64,000 bases of DNA from assembly GCA_017550965.1 (NCBI GenBank), contig JAFZNK010000300.1, positions 1 to 64,000 of the forward strand, written 5' to 3'. Source of the stretch: Thermoguttaceae bacterium. GTDB taxonomy: Bacteria > Planctomycetota > Planctomycetia > Pirellulales > Thermoguttaceae. Each line of letters opens with the position of its first letter. Positions within the stretch are counted from its first letter, which is position 1. Both the position numbers and the translations under genes were made by a program. This document shows positions 53,001 through 60,295 of this stretch, piece after piece. The notes under the pieces are model-generated. The model had not been told where the DNA came from. It searched no databases and saw nothing but the letters and a program-made list of their open reading frames with translations.

Positions 53001-54065
53001 TTGGTTAAATTGCAAGAGGGACGCACGGGCACTTTTACAGCGTCGATCGGAGTCAATTCTGATTATGGGCTGGTAGGAAACGTCAGTTTCACAGAAAGAA
53101 ATTTCAATCTTTTCCGCCCGCCTACTAATTTGTTTACTTGCGACGGTTGGAAAGACGCTTTCCGCGGCGGAGGTCAGATTTTCAACATTCAAGCCAGCCC
53201 CGGAATAAACGTTCAAAGTTATCGAGCCTCCTGGGACGTTCCTTACGTGTTTCACACGAAATACGCGTTTGGAATTACGGGCCTCTACGGGGATCATTCA
53301 TACGACGAGTGGTTCGAATCGCGCTATGGAGGAGAAATCCGCCTCGGCCGTCAATGGACGCCTCGTTTCAGCACAACGCTAAGCGGAGGCATATACGGAG
53401 TCAAAATTTCTGACCCGCAGGTTTCCTTTGTTCCCGACTTAAACGAAGCCCTTGGAAGACATACGGAATACACCGTCGGACTCTCTGCAGCGTACGATAC
53501 GCGTAATCATCCTTACCAGCCGTCAGAAGGTTATATGGTTAAAGGAACAATTGAAGAAGTTCTCGGGGATTACCAATTCCCGCGCGTTTCGCTTGGAGGT
53601 CGATACTACAAGACCTTGCACAAACGCGTCGACGGATCCGGTCGCTGGATTTTGGGGCTGTCCTCCAATGTCGCCTGGAACGGAGACGACGCGCCAATTT
53701 ACGAGCGTTACTACGGCGGCGGATCTTCGAATCTTCGCGGCTTTGAATATCGCGGCGTTACGCCCCGGTACGGTTCTTCCGGTTTTGGAATCGGAGGTAA
53801 TTTCGAGTTCTACAACTCGGCTGAGCTCCTGATTCCTGTTTCTGGAGGAGACCAATTCCAGTTTGCGATGTTTGTCGATTCTGGAACGGTAGCCAAGGAT
53901 ATCAAAAAATGGGGACGGTATCGTGTCGCTCCAGGCGTCGGATTAAGATTCTCCATTCCGATGTTGGGACCGGCTCCGTTGGCTCTCAACTTCGCGTTCC
54001 CAGTTAATAAAGATCCTAACGACGTTACGACGGTTTTCAGTTTCGACATGAGCGGTTCAAGGTAA
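50019..54065 (+). CDS. bamA: BamA/Omp85 outer-membrane assembly factor with long extra regions
   Basis: 1348 aa, far above the usual 750-850. A signal peptide with an unusually long basic front (core LSALSILLIAAFVFCSFFAL, about 37-56) is followed by about 310 disordered residues. Five POTRA domains start near 378: IVEDIRISGLEMTTQQFNKI; MRYVKVVGNSKISKHDILEE; LKTKFTGNTIVSAARLRSLI; YKIRNFVFSGNRVMKTEELE; RYRVRDVIVDYVGTESRTM. The fifth is split by about 220 low-complexity residues (about 770-989, with a DDDDDDE run) before its last strand (DVLVKLQEGRTGTFTASIGV). The barrel follows: GLVGNVSFTERNFNLF, GGSSNLRGFEYRGVTP (the lid-loop (V/I)RGF-type motif) and a C-terminal FSFDMSGSR. AAAGG lies 7 nt before the ATG. 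Role: inserting barrel proteins such as the porin and TolC-like protein. Confidence 0.93.
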   Translation: MRFSEPLTLHRTVDEKSSRVATFEQRLKARERNRLSALSILLIAAFVFCSFFALGGDALAQNSSSNTSVNASKSSNNVLSPEEASGVSMRDFNAIRVINSDYFENPDGGDVPQSEDDVWIPDLALGKKTSSQSSTQGMRVISYGEKKTTTETIDYSAPVVNSASKKPVVPQNAATSEEYKRQNSQSQTNAGVNRGATPAVYNAPQNKNTSNPIRQTQSLEPQISDGGFDGYEQGGFSDYSTAELEDEEETTIFSTNAARESVESLDSDESFDDYYGVDANLPTSEDYPVPASLDGASEVVDVQPTPQIQESLPSDSPDQTIDVLNVDSFQETDATDASKTDPFRETFAATERSNSQNVGSEVVRDPKEVSLETAQLSEKELKKLIVEDIRISGLEMTTQQFNKIIKTRIGAKFSQQRLEEDKRALLQTKQFIDVAISTSWTPDKPDKVIVNFDLTPRRLMRYVKVVGNSKISKHDILEELGIKPGESRMDPYEVENGRVRIIELYKSKSYAEPYVEILRGDRPEDIGVVYLIDEGVNQRVLKTKFTGNTIVSAARLRSLISVKPGFLYFIGGKFTRELLDADVEKLLEYYRQLGYFDARIDREYQEGSGFAGLGKDNAWVTVHYIIDEGPRYKIRNFVFSGNRVMKTEELEKKLKVKPGSFYYFNDVEADRVTLRCEYQNMGYVRADITPNLVFTDEVGVVDVRYDIVEDHRYRVRDVIVDYVGTESRTMTPVVLNILSLTPGELLDGVKIRQSENALRLSGYFNDKPSEGQLPEIAVIPDESAVFVTQKHGDTQTLKEARRIEDDDDDDESDQESKSSRTTRGQRVTRGQTAETKALIASYVPYDQTKREQESKQSSEPVQTTQTAYQSYGPSVSHKNEKTIATAPKVQISPIRPFNSIIRAQTTIPSGFSSVTTRANSNVSSGYTAYDPNATQNSQYAIGQEYANYQDEYIDNPYEESSTPAGFSHGVYDSVVVPAVDPISPEEDDIYNGDVLVKLQEGRTGTFTASIGVNSDYGLVGNVSFTERNFNLFRPPTNLFTCDGWKDAFRGGGQIFNIQASPGINVQSYRASWDVPYVFHTKYAFGITGLYGDHSYDEWFESRYGGEIRLGRQWTPRFSTTLSGGIYGVKISDPQVSFVPDLNEALGRHTEYTVGLSAAYDTRNHPYQPSEGYMVKGTIEEVLGDYQFPRVSLGGRYYKTLHKRVDGSGRWILGLSSNVAWNGDDAPIYERYYGGGSSNLRGFEYRGVTPRYGSSGFGIGGNFEFYNSAELLIPVSGGDQFQFAMFVDSGTVAKDIKKWGRYRVAPGVGLRFSIPMLGPAPLALNFAFPVNKDPNDVTTVFSFDMSGSR

Positions 54066-54088
54066 AAGAATCTCATGCTGTCGCGATC

Positions 54089-54123
54089 AAAAAGGCGAGC
54101 GTTGTAACGCTCGCCTTTTTTTT
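54089..54123 (+). terminator. Terminator of bamA
   Basis: 13-bp stem AAAGGCGAGCGTT/AACGCTCGCCTTT (54091-54118), 2-nt gap in the palindrome, then a run of T. Preceding A's make it usable on the minus strand for the GntP gene too. Confidence 0.9.
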
Positions 54124-54146
54124 CGACCTCTTCTAACTGAACAAAA

Positions 54147-55613
54147 TCAAATCATCGGAAAAACCTGACTTAGAACCAAAGTGATTATGAACCCCGCGAC
54201 GCCTAAGAGCCCCGTGCCCAGCGTCCATACTTTCAGACAGTCGACTTCCGCCACGCCCGACGACCTTGAAAAAACGCAAAAACCGCTGTCGTTCATCCAA
54301 CTAGCGACGCAAGAGCCAACGCCGATCGCCGAAGCTAAATATCCAATGTTAAAGCCAAGAGTTTCGCTAGTTAGATCCATTGCGGAAAAAATACCGGCGG
54401 AGGTAATCATCGCCGTTGTGCTCGATCCTTGTGCGGATTTCAACAACGCGGTCGAAACAAAGGCCAGAATAAGAATAGTTGTTCCGCTGAAACTGCCGGT
54501 CGCTACAAACATTTCTTTGATTCGGTCTCCAATTCCGGAGGCGCGCAACATTTCGCCATAAGAGCCGCCTGCTCCGGTAATCATTACGATCATTCCGGCG
54601 CTCATTAACGCAAAATTCAATTTCTCCTCCATTTGAGAACGAGAAGTTCGGCTTTTTTTAGACCAAACCAACGGAACGGCCGCAAACAAAGCGGCTATTC
54701 CCAACGCGACGTTCGCGCTGCCAAGTAAAGCGACGCAAGAACGCCAGAGAGGAACGCTGGAACCTGACGGGATTTTACCTAAACGAGCTTCGACAATCGA
54801 CGCGACGGCTATCAAAATCACCGGCAATACAATAGGCGCAAAAGAGAGCCATAGAGACGGCAAAGCCCGCTCAACAACCGATTCGTCAGGCGCAGAAGAA
54901 GCGTTGGCGCGAAACTCTTTATCCTTTGAGTCAATCCCCATTTCGCGAAGGACGTTAAGATCTATTTGGGGATCAGGCAACGTTTTATTCAAAAACCAAG
55001 CTAAAACCAAGACGACAGGTAGTAAACAAAAACCGACGATTAAACCGATTTTCAGAGACGTCGCAAGAGGAATATGGAACGCGTCGGCAACGGCGATAGG
55101 ACCGGGAGTAGGCGGAATCGTCGTATGAGAAATCGTCGCGCCCAGGCCGACCGCAAGCAGGCACAAGACATAGTTCTTTCGGCATGCGCGGTAAACCGAC
55201 TTCGCCAACGGCAACAAGAGGTAAAACGTCGCGTCGTAAAAGACCGGAACAGAAAGGATAAAAGCGCTGCCAGCCAACGCCGCCGGAAGTCGTTTTGGCC
55301 CTAAAAGTCTGCGGCATGCCAAAACGATACGGTCGGCGGCGCCGCTGTCGGTCATAAACTTGCCGACTATCGTGCCAAGAAGAATTAAAACGCCGATCTT
55401 CCCAATCGTCGTTCCCATTGCTTCACACACTCGCGTTACGTTGTGAACAAGGTCAAATGAATCTTCCCCCGCAGACGCCGCCCAAAAACTAACCGTCAAA
55501 GCTCCCGCCAGAAGCGACAAAAAAGCCCCAATGCGCAAGTAAAGTATCGCCCCTACGACGACAAACAGACTGGCTAGCAAAATAATGAAGGGATCGTGAA
55601 TTATTCCGCCCAA
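54147..55613 (-). CDS. GntP-family gluconate/organic acid permease
   Basis: About 488 aa with a dozen predicted membrane helices. Family marks: DPFIILLASLFVVVGAILYL at the N-terminus, GTTIGKIGVLILLGTIVGKF, ADRIVLACRRLLGPKRLPAA, SVPVFYDATFYLLLPLAKSV, and GATISHTTIPPTPGPIAVAD, the most diagnostic. The C-terminus has AQGSSTTAMITSAGIFSAM and SWMNDSGFCVFSRSSG. The family imports gluconate or related sugar acids by proton symport; the substrate here is not known. No ATG opens the frame; a TTG at 55613 with AAAGG at good spacing matches the family N-terminus, while a TTG at 55685 abuts the previous stop. No gluconate kinase is near. Confidence 0.88.
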   Translation of the reverse strand: MGGIIHDPFIILLASLFVVVGAILYLRIGAFLSLLAGALTVSFWAASAGEDSFDLVHNVTRVCEAMGTTIGKIGVLILLGTIVGKFMTDSGAADRIVLACRRLLGPKRLPAALAGSAFILSVPVFYDATFYLLLPLAKSVYRACRKNYVLCLLAVGLGATISHTTIPPTPGPIAVADAFHIPLATSLKIGLIVGFCLLPVVLVLAWFLNKTLPDPQIDLNVLREMGIDSKDKEFRANASSAPDESVVERALPSLWLSFAPIVLPVILIAVASIVEARLGKIPSGSSVPLWRSCVALLGSANVALGIAALFAAVPLVWSKKSRTSRSQMEEKLNFALMSAGMIVMITGAGGSYGEMLRASGIGDRIKEMFVATGSFSGTTILILAFVSTALLKSAQGSSTTAMITSAGIFSAMDLTSETLGFNIGYLASAIGVGSCVASWMNDSGFCVFSRSSGVAEVDCLKVWTLGTGLLGVAGFIITLVLSQVFPMI

Positions 55614-55685
55614 AATGACGACCTTTCCAAAAAAAGCGTTGAAACGCCTATAAGTCAGCCAACGATTTACGCCAATCGAAAACAA

Positions 55686-56216
55686 CTACGTCCGCTTCGT
55701 CCCAAAACGAACGGCGCGTACTTTATACCTGGGAACAACCAAGTCAACGTCATAGGTTCGAATCAAAAGGCGTCGTGAATCTACTCGAATAAGAGTTCCT
55801 AATAACTCGTCCCCGTTACAAAGCCAAACGCAATCTTCCTTTCTCCCGGAATCTTGAACGCGACGGCAAAATTGTTCTGAAACCTCGGGATTAACGGGAG
55901 GTAAAAAAACGACCCCGACTCCGGGTTCACGTAAAAAAGAGCCTTTCTCGTCTCGCAATCGATCTTCGAAGACAACGTTCTCTTCGTCGATCGCTATAAC
56001 AAGGCCAATCCCTTTGACGTCGTCGTTCATCGAAAAAGCGTCGCCTTCGTTACGCGGCGTTATACGCCAGTTTTCACAGGAAAGAGGTCGCGTTAAAAGA
56101 GGCTCGCCCGCTCTGCATACGTTTTCTGATAAAGACAAAATTGGATGTATTTGCGTAATCGCCCCAAAATAAAGCGACAAACACATAACAAGGACGATCG
56201 TGGCGCTCCTACGCAT
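55686..56216 (-). CDS. Small exported protein of unknown function
   Basis: 176 aa with a signal peptide (TIVLVMCLSLYFGAITQI). The mature part is mostly beta; LVIAIDEENVVFEDRL and the ending WLCNGDELLGTLIRVDSRRL, YDVDLVVPRYKVRAVRFG repeat a pattern common in planctomycete exported proteins (G-D-x-L-x-G-x-L ... L-x-(I/V)-P-x-x-x-V-x-A-(V/I)-x-F), which I take to be a small beta-barrel-like module. No catalytic motif is seen. It precedes the GntP gene by 72 nt on the same strand, so may be co-transcribed with it. Confidence 0.7.
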   Translation of the reverse strand: MRRSATIVLVMCLSLYFGAITQIHPILSLSENVCRAGEPLLTRPLSCENWRITPRNEGDAFSMNDDVKGIGLVIAIDEENVVFEDRLRDEKGSFLREPGVGVVFLPPVNPEVSEQFCRRVQDSGRKEDCVWLCNGDELLGTLIRVDSRRLLIRTYDVDLVVPRYKVRAVRFGTKRT

Positions 56217-56571
56217 AAAAAGTCTCGAAAAATTACGATTATTAACGATTTCGTTCTTTCCAAATCCGACGTTTTACGGTATCCTTCCAGCGGAACCATC
56301 CAGAGTATACAGGACCGACGACAAGGTTTCAACAGCCCTATCACGGCGACGTCCAAAACCCGTCGATTCCTTATATTTCAAAATAGGCAAAAAATAACAA
56401 TTATTCCATTTTTACTAATTATACAACTTTCGATTGTCGATAAGAGAAGTAGCTAGAAAACGGACGCTTGCGAAGCGCTACGTTTAGAGTCGAACGTAAG
56501 CCGTTTTCAACCGTCGGAAAATCCGACGTTATAAAATAACAATGCTTCTCCACTTGTTGTTAGAGGTCAAA
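56217..56571. other. Divergent intergenic region holding a structured leader
   Basis: 355 nt, AT-rich on the left. A possible -10 TATACA lies at about 56421. The right part holds the three-way-junction element (56457-56509) and a further hairpin (56513-56529), listed separately. No protein gene is supported. Confidence 0.45.
56457..56529 (+). ncRNA. Putative structured leader RNA: three-way junction plus hairpin
   Basis: P1 GAAAACGG (56457-56464) pairs with CCGTTTTC (56502-56509). Inside it P2 CGCTT/AAGCG (56466-56470, 56474-56478; 3-nt loop) and P3 TACGTT/AACGTA (56480-56485, 56494-56499; 8-nt loop) are joined by 1, 1 and 2 nt. Four nt later P4 CGTCGGA/TCCGACG (56513-56519, 56523-56529) closes a 3-nt loop. 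It lies 43 nt upstream of the Cys-rich gene's ATG. The pairing is read directly; a regulatory role is inference and no known riboswitch class is recognised. Confidence 0.45.
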
Positions 56572-57486
56572 ATGAAGAATAATTGGAAAAACGTCTCCGT
56601 CTTTACGGCGACCCTAATCATGGCGTTTGGCGTTACAAACGCCTTTGCTCAATATGGTTCTGGAGCTTGCGCGCCGACCTGCGAGGTTCCGACGGCCTCC
56701 TATGCGCCCAGTTGCGACGTTCCCACGTGCGACGTTCCCACGTGCGACGTTCCTGGTTGCGACGTCGGTTGCGGCCCATCGACTTGTTATGGATCCGGAT
56801 GCTATGGCGACGGCTGTTATGGCGAAAACGGCTGTTTCAGTCTTTACGGGCTTGTAAACGGCGCTTTGAACGTCGCCGTTTCGCCGTTTCGATGGATTTA
56901 CTGCGAATTTACCGACGGCATATTTCCGGACTGCGGATGCGCCCCCCGTCCTCCGAAAGCCCCTTGTAATCCGTGCACTATCTGCGGAGACTATGTAGGC
57001 GGCTGCAACGACAATTGCGAAGGTTACCCCGCGGGTAATTACTGCTGTCAGGACGCGGGCGGATATGCCAATACCTATCCGTCAGGCGTTTATTCGTCGG
57101 CAGTTTACGACGTCGAGCAATACGACGCTTCGCCGACTCGAGGCGGTCAGGCGTTGCCGACCCTTCCAATCAACAGAGGCGGACGCAACGACTTCTCCAT
57201 GAAGAGTCGTAATTTTAACGTTTCCAACATGTTCGGGCCCGCTCCTAGAATTTCAAACGTTCGCTCGGTAAGCTACGAACAACAAAACGCGAACTCCGTT
57301 CCAGCGCAAGTTTCGCAAAGAGTCGTCGTTTCGCAAGTTCAACCTCCTGTGAGAACCGACGTTCAAAAAATTCAAAGCGCCCGAGAATTACAAAACAAAC
57401 AAAACGTTCGCATCGTTGCTGAAACTGCAGAATTAGGCCGCGCGGCCAATTCAAAAACGTTCGGAACTACGCGAACTGTTCAATGA
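56572..57486 (+). CDS. Cysteine-rich secreted protein
   Basis: 304 aa from the ATG at 56572. A signal peptide (SVFTATLIMAFGVTNAFAQ) is followed by a Cys-rich half with 21 cysteines, then about 140 residues without any. It opens with a CDVPT pentapeptide repeat (about residues 47-65; CDVPTCDVPTCDVPGCDVG) coded by near-identical 15-nt units at 56713-56772, then CYGSGCYGDGCYGENGC. A conserved-looking block LVNGALNVAVSPFRWIYCEF and FPDCGCAPRPP follows. Similar Cys-rich exported proteins are typical of planctomycetes and may be disulfide-linked in the wall or surface layer (inference). Its leader carries the structured RNA element, which suggests regulated expression. Confidence 0.75.
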   Translation: MKNNWKNVSVFTATLIMAFGVTNAFAQYGSGACAPTCEVPTASYAPSCDVPTCDVPTCDVPGCDVGCGPSTCYGSGCYGDGCYGENGCFSLYGLVNGALNVAVSPFRWIYCEFTDGIFPDCGCAPRPPKAPCNPCTICGDYVGGCNDNCEGYPAGNYCCQDAGGYANTYPSGVYSSAVYDVEQYDASPTRGGQALPTLPINRGGRNDFSMKSRNFNVSNMFGPAPRISNVRSVSYEQQNANSVPAQVSQRVVVSQVQPPVRTDVQKIQSARELQNKQNVRIVAETAELGRAANSKTFGTTRTVQ

Positions 57487-57535
57487 GACGGCGGCATTTT
57501 CGTAGACAAACGAGAGAATGATACGTCCCATTCAG

Positions 57536-57598
57536 AGCCCGTCGACGCTGAGTCGACGGGCTAAAGTCGTGAAAACGACGTCTTTTCTTCAGACGTCG
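57536..57598 (+). terminator. Two hairpins after the Cys-rich gene
   Basis: An 11-bp stem AGCCCGTCGAC/GTCGACGGGCT (57536-57562, 5-nt loop) and an 8-bp stem CGACGTCT/AGACGTCG (57576-57598). Neither has a good T-run, so they may be a processing site or a weak terminator. Confidence 0.5.
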
Positions 57599-57659
57599 CG
57601 GAGCTGTACAGGCTACGCGCGCACGATTAGATCATAACGATTACAAACGGCGTTACTAA

Positions 57660-57672
57660 GTAAGGAGCTTAC
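57660..57672 (+). promoter_or_regulatory. Hairpin covering a ribosome-binding site
   Basis: GTAAG-GAG-CTTAC folds on itself and contains the AAGGAG that serves the ATG at 57677. Pairing would mask part of the site; the stem is only 5 bp. Confidence 0.35.
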
Positions 57673-57676
57673 GTTA

Positions 57677-59593
57677 ATGCAACTGGTACAACGTTTCACC
57701 ATTGGTTCGTCATATGTCAAACGAATTATGTTGGCTCTCGGTTTTCTAGCCGCTTGTCCAACGCTTTTCGCGCAACAACAATACAAACCTGAACAAATAC
57801 TAAGCCGAGTCCCGACTCAGGCGGACGTCGACGTCGACACGCCTACTGAAGAAGAAACGCCTGACTGTAAAGTTAAAAGTTTCAAGGAAGGCGCTTATCA
57901 GGGCGTAGCTTTATACAAACCGGACGGCGTGACGCCGTTGCGCGCGTGGTGCGCTCCAACGCCGACGAAACAAGGAGAAAAAGCCAGCGTCGAACAAATT
58001 CGTTTTTATAAGAACGGTCAGGAAGTCTTTCGCGACGTTCTTGGTAAAGAAGCGCGCTGGCTCAATACCGCCGGTTCTCGTCGCGGGACGCTTGCCGCCG
58101 ATAAAACGATCGCCGCATGGACGGTTCTCTCGCCGGAAGAAGCTACTCAGGAAATCGTCGCCGCAATTGTGAACAACGATTATGCGCGATTCCAACGCGT
58201 CGCTCTTTCAGAAGAGGATATGAAAACGCTCGGATTAACAGGCTCTTTAGCGGCGGAAGTCCAAAAAGAGATTCAGTCGGCAAACGCGGCTAATTTCGCG
58301 ACTCTCGTAAAAACGTTAAAAACGCCCGCCGACGCTCACTGGGGAGCTTTTAATACGTCGCTTCCGGCGACTATTCCCGCTGGGAACGGCTCCGCCAACG
58401 ATTTGACGCTCTACTACAACGCGGCGATTGTCGTCCTGAAGGGGGACGACGCTTCCCAAAATCAACAGCTTTACGTCGGCGACCTCATTAAAGTCGGCAA
58501 TGTTTGGAAGATTCTCGGATTGCCTGCCGGCGAAGCTTTCGGTCAAGCGACCGGAACCGTTTCGGCCTCGTCGATATTCTTCCCCGCCGTCGGCGGCGCA
58601 AGCGCAGGAGCGGAAACAACCGCAGACGTCGGCGAATTTGGGACTCAATTGAACGAAGCGTTCGAAAAACTCGACGCCGCGTCCCCGGAAGAATATGCGG
58701 GTGTTTGCGACCAAACCGTCGAACTTCTTCTTAACATCGCCGAAAACAACCCGTCCGAACGAGAAAATATGCTCTCTCAAGCGGTCAACGTTATTTTTAG
58801 CGGCGTTCAATCCGGACTCTATCCGCAAGGAGCGCAAAAACTTGCCGCACTCGAGGAAGCGTGCGGAGACGATGTGAGCGAGAATGTCAAAGCGCTCGTC
58901 AAACATCGCCTGATTGTCGCGGAATTTTACGCGGTCGCGCAAGCGCAACCGCAGCCGAAACAATCGGTTCTTCAGAAAGCCCAGGAAAAGTACGCCGACG
59001 ACCTTACCGCTTTTGTTGACGAATACTCGACGACTCCCGCAGGAGCGGAGGCCGCGATGAGTCTGGCGCTAGACCAGGAATACGTCCTCGAAAACGACGC
59101 GGCTATTGAATACTATCAAAAAGTCGCTCAAAACTTCGGCGACGCTCCCATTGGACAAAAAGCGACGGGCGCTATCGCGAGACTTCAATCTGAGGGGGGC
59201 AAGTTAAACTTTCCCGCGATGAAGTATTTCGGCGGCGGCGTTTGCGACGTCGCGGCTTTAACAGGCAAGCCGACGGTTATTTTCTGTTGGGCCAGCTGGG
59301 ATCAAGAGAGCGTAGACGCCGTGAAAAAAATCGCGTCGCTGGTCAACGTGGTTGGCGTCAACCTTGACTCCGCTCCTACTGCGGAAGCGGCAAACGATTA
59401 CTTCAAGCAAATCTTTGCCGGTATTCCCTGGAAAAACGTTTGCGATCCTGCCGGTCTCGAAGGCGCGCCAGCTACTGCGCTTGGCGTTCAAACCGCTCCT
59501 TGGGCGATTCTTATCGACAAGTCGGGCAAAGTCGTTCGATCAAATATCGTCGACATGAACGAACTTGTCGATATCATTAAAGAACTCAAATAA
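57677..59593 (+). CDS. Exported protein with C-terminal thioredoxin-like fold lacking CxxC
   Basis: 638 aa. A signal peptide (IMLALGFLAACPTLFAQ) precedes a large N-terminal region: a beta domain (about 45-130), a part with AAWTVLSPEEATQEIVAAIV and YNAAIVVLKGDDASQNQQLY, and a helical, TPR-like stretch (about 320-500). Residues about 510-636 look like a TlpA/AhpC-type thioredoxin domain: LTGKPTVIFCWASWDQES, where the usual W-C-x-x-C is WDQES, then VVGVNLDSAP, and APWAILIDKSGKVVRSN (the position of the cis-Pro TxPx loop). Without CxxC it cannot be a classic disulfide reductase. The ATG at 57677 has AAGGAG upstream, inside a small hairpin. Role unknown. Confidence 0.75.
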   Translation: MQLVQRFTIGSSYVKRIMLALGFLAACPTLFAQQQYKPEQILSRVPTQADVDVDTPTEEETPDCKVKSFKEGAYQGVALYKPDGVTPLRAWCAPTPTKQGEKASVEQIRFYKNGQEVFRDVLGKEARWLNTAGSRRGTLAADKTIAAWTVLSPEEATQEIVAAIVNNDYARFQRVALSEEDMKTLGLTGSLAAEVQKEIQSANAANFATLVKTLKTPADAHWGAFNTSLPATIPAGNGSANDLTLYYNAAIVVLKGDDASQNQQLYVGDLIKVGNVWKILGLPAGEAFGQATGTVSASSIFFPAVGGASAGAETTADVGEFGTQLNEAFEKLDAASPEEYAGVCDQTVELLLNIAENNPSERENMLSQAVNVIFSGVQSGLYPQGAQKLAALEEACGDDVSENVKALVKHRLIVAEFYAVAQAQPQPKQSVLQKAQEKYADDLTAFVDEYSTTPAGAEAAMSLALDQEYVLENDAAIEYYQKVAQNFGDAPIGQKATGAIARLQSEGGKLNFPAMKYFGGGVCDVAALTGKPTVIFCWASWDQESVDAVKKIASLVNVVGVNLDSAPTAEAANDYFKQIFAGIPWKNVCDPAGLEGAPATALGVQTAPWAILIDKSGKVVRSNIVDMNELVDIIKELK

Positions 59594-59643
59594 CGCGTGA
59601 TTTGACGGAGATTCTCTTCGCAAATCCAAGCAGCCGACATTGT

Positions 59644-59685
59644 AGCCTAACGTCGTGTCTTCTATGTCAAGGCGTTAGGCTTTTT
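59644..59685 (+). terminator. Terminator of the thioredoxin-fold gene
   Basis: Stem AGCCTAACG (59644-59652) / CGTTAGGCT (59673-59681) followed by a T-run. Confidence 0.85.
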
Positions 59686-59798
59686 GTCCCAAAGAGGCCT
59701 AAACACAATTCTCTGCGTCAGGAGTTTTTGAAGTCAAAAAGCCTGAGAGCGCATATCATGACGCCTGTAATGAAACAGGAAAAAATGGAGTTTTTCCC

Positions 59799-59826
59799 TT
59801 GACGAAAAGGCAAAGCTCGATAGAAT
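59799..59826 (+). promoter_or_regulatory. Sigma70-type promoter of the tRNA-Pro pair
   Basis: TTGACG (59799-59804), 16-nt spacer, TAGAAT (59821-59826). Confidence 0.55.
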
Positions 59827-59912
59827 AGACGAGTCGTTTAGGATTATATTCGACGGTCGTATGAGCGGCGCGTTCTTCCCGAGTTCGCTTTTTGGGGTCG
59901 CTTAATACGCAT

Positions 59913-59989
<77 letters not shown>

Positions 59990-60060
59990 GGCCTGTTGGC
60001 CGTGTCAATTTGACGTTATTCCCGAGGTTTGAGCGACGCGTCGTTCAAACAAGTCCTTAT

Positions 60061-60135
<75 letters not shown>

Positions 60136-60141
60136 TTGAAG

Positions 60142-60167
60142 CCGCAGGCGTAAACCTGCGGTTTTTT
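60142..60167 (+). terminator. Terminator of the tRNA-Pro pair
   Basis: Stem CCGCAGG (60142-60148) / CCTGCGG (60155-60161), 6-nt loop, six T's. Confidence 0.9.
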
Positions 60168-60193
60168 CGTTTCTTGCGCGAATCCTTTAGCGC

Positions 60194-60221
60194 TTGACCG
60201 TTTTCTTCGTTCCGGGATAAT
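60194..60221 (+). promoter_or_regulatory. Sigma70-type promoter of purB
   Basis: TTGACC (60194-60199), 16-nt spacer, GATAAT (60216-60221), about 70 nt before the purB start. Confidence 0.5.
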
Positions 60222-60295
60222 ATGGAAAAATTATCGCGACGCGCGCGTCGGTCGACGAGTCCCCTTTTCGTCGTTTGGAACAAAGGTCTATAATT

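Larger units (their letters stand above)
59594..59912. other. Intergenic region: terminator and tRNA promoter
   Basis: 319 nt. It contains the terminator at 59644-59685 and the promoter at 59799-59826, both listed separately. The remaining 80 nt to the first tRNA are the probable 5' leader. Confidence 0.6.
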
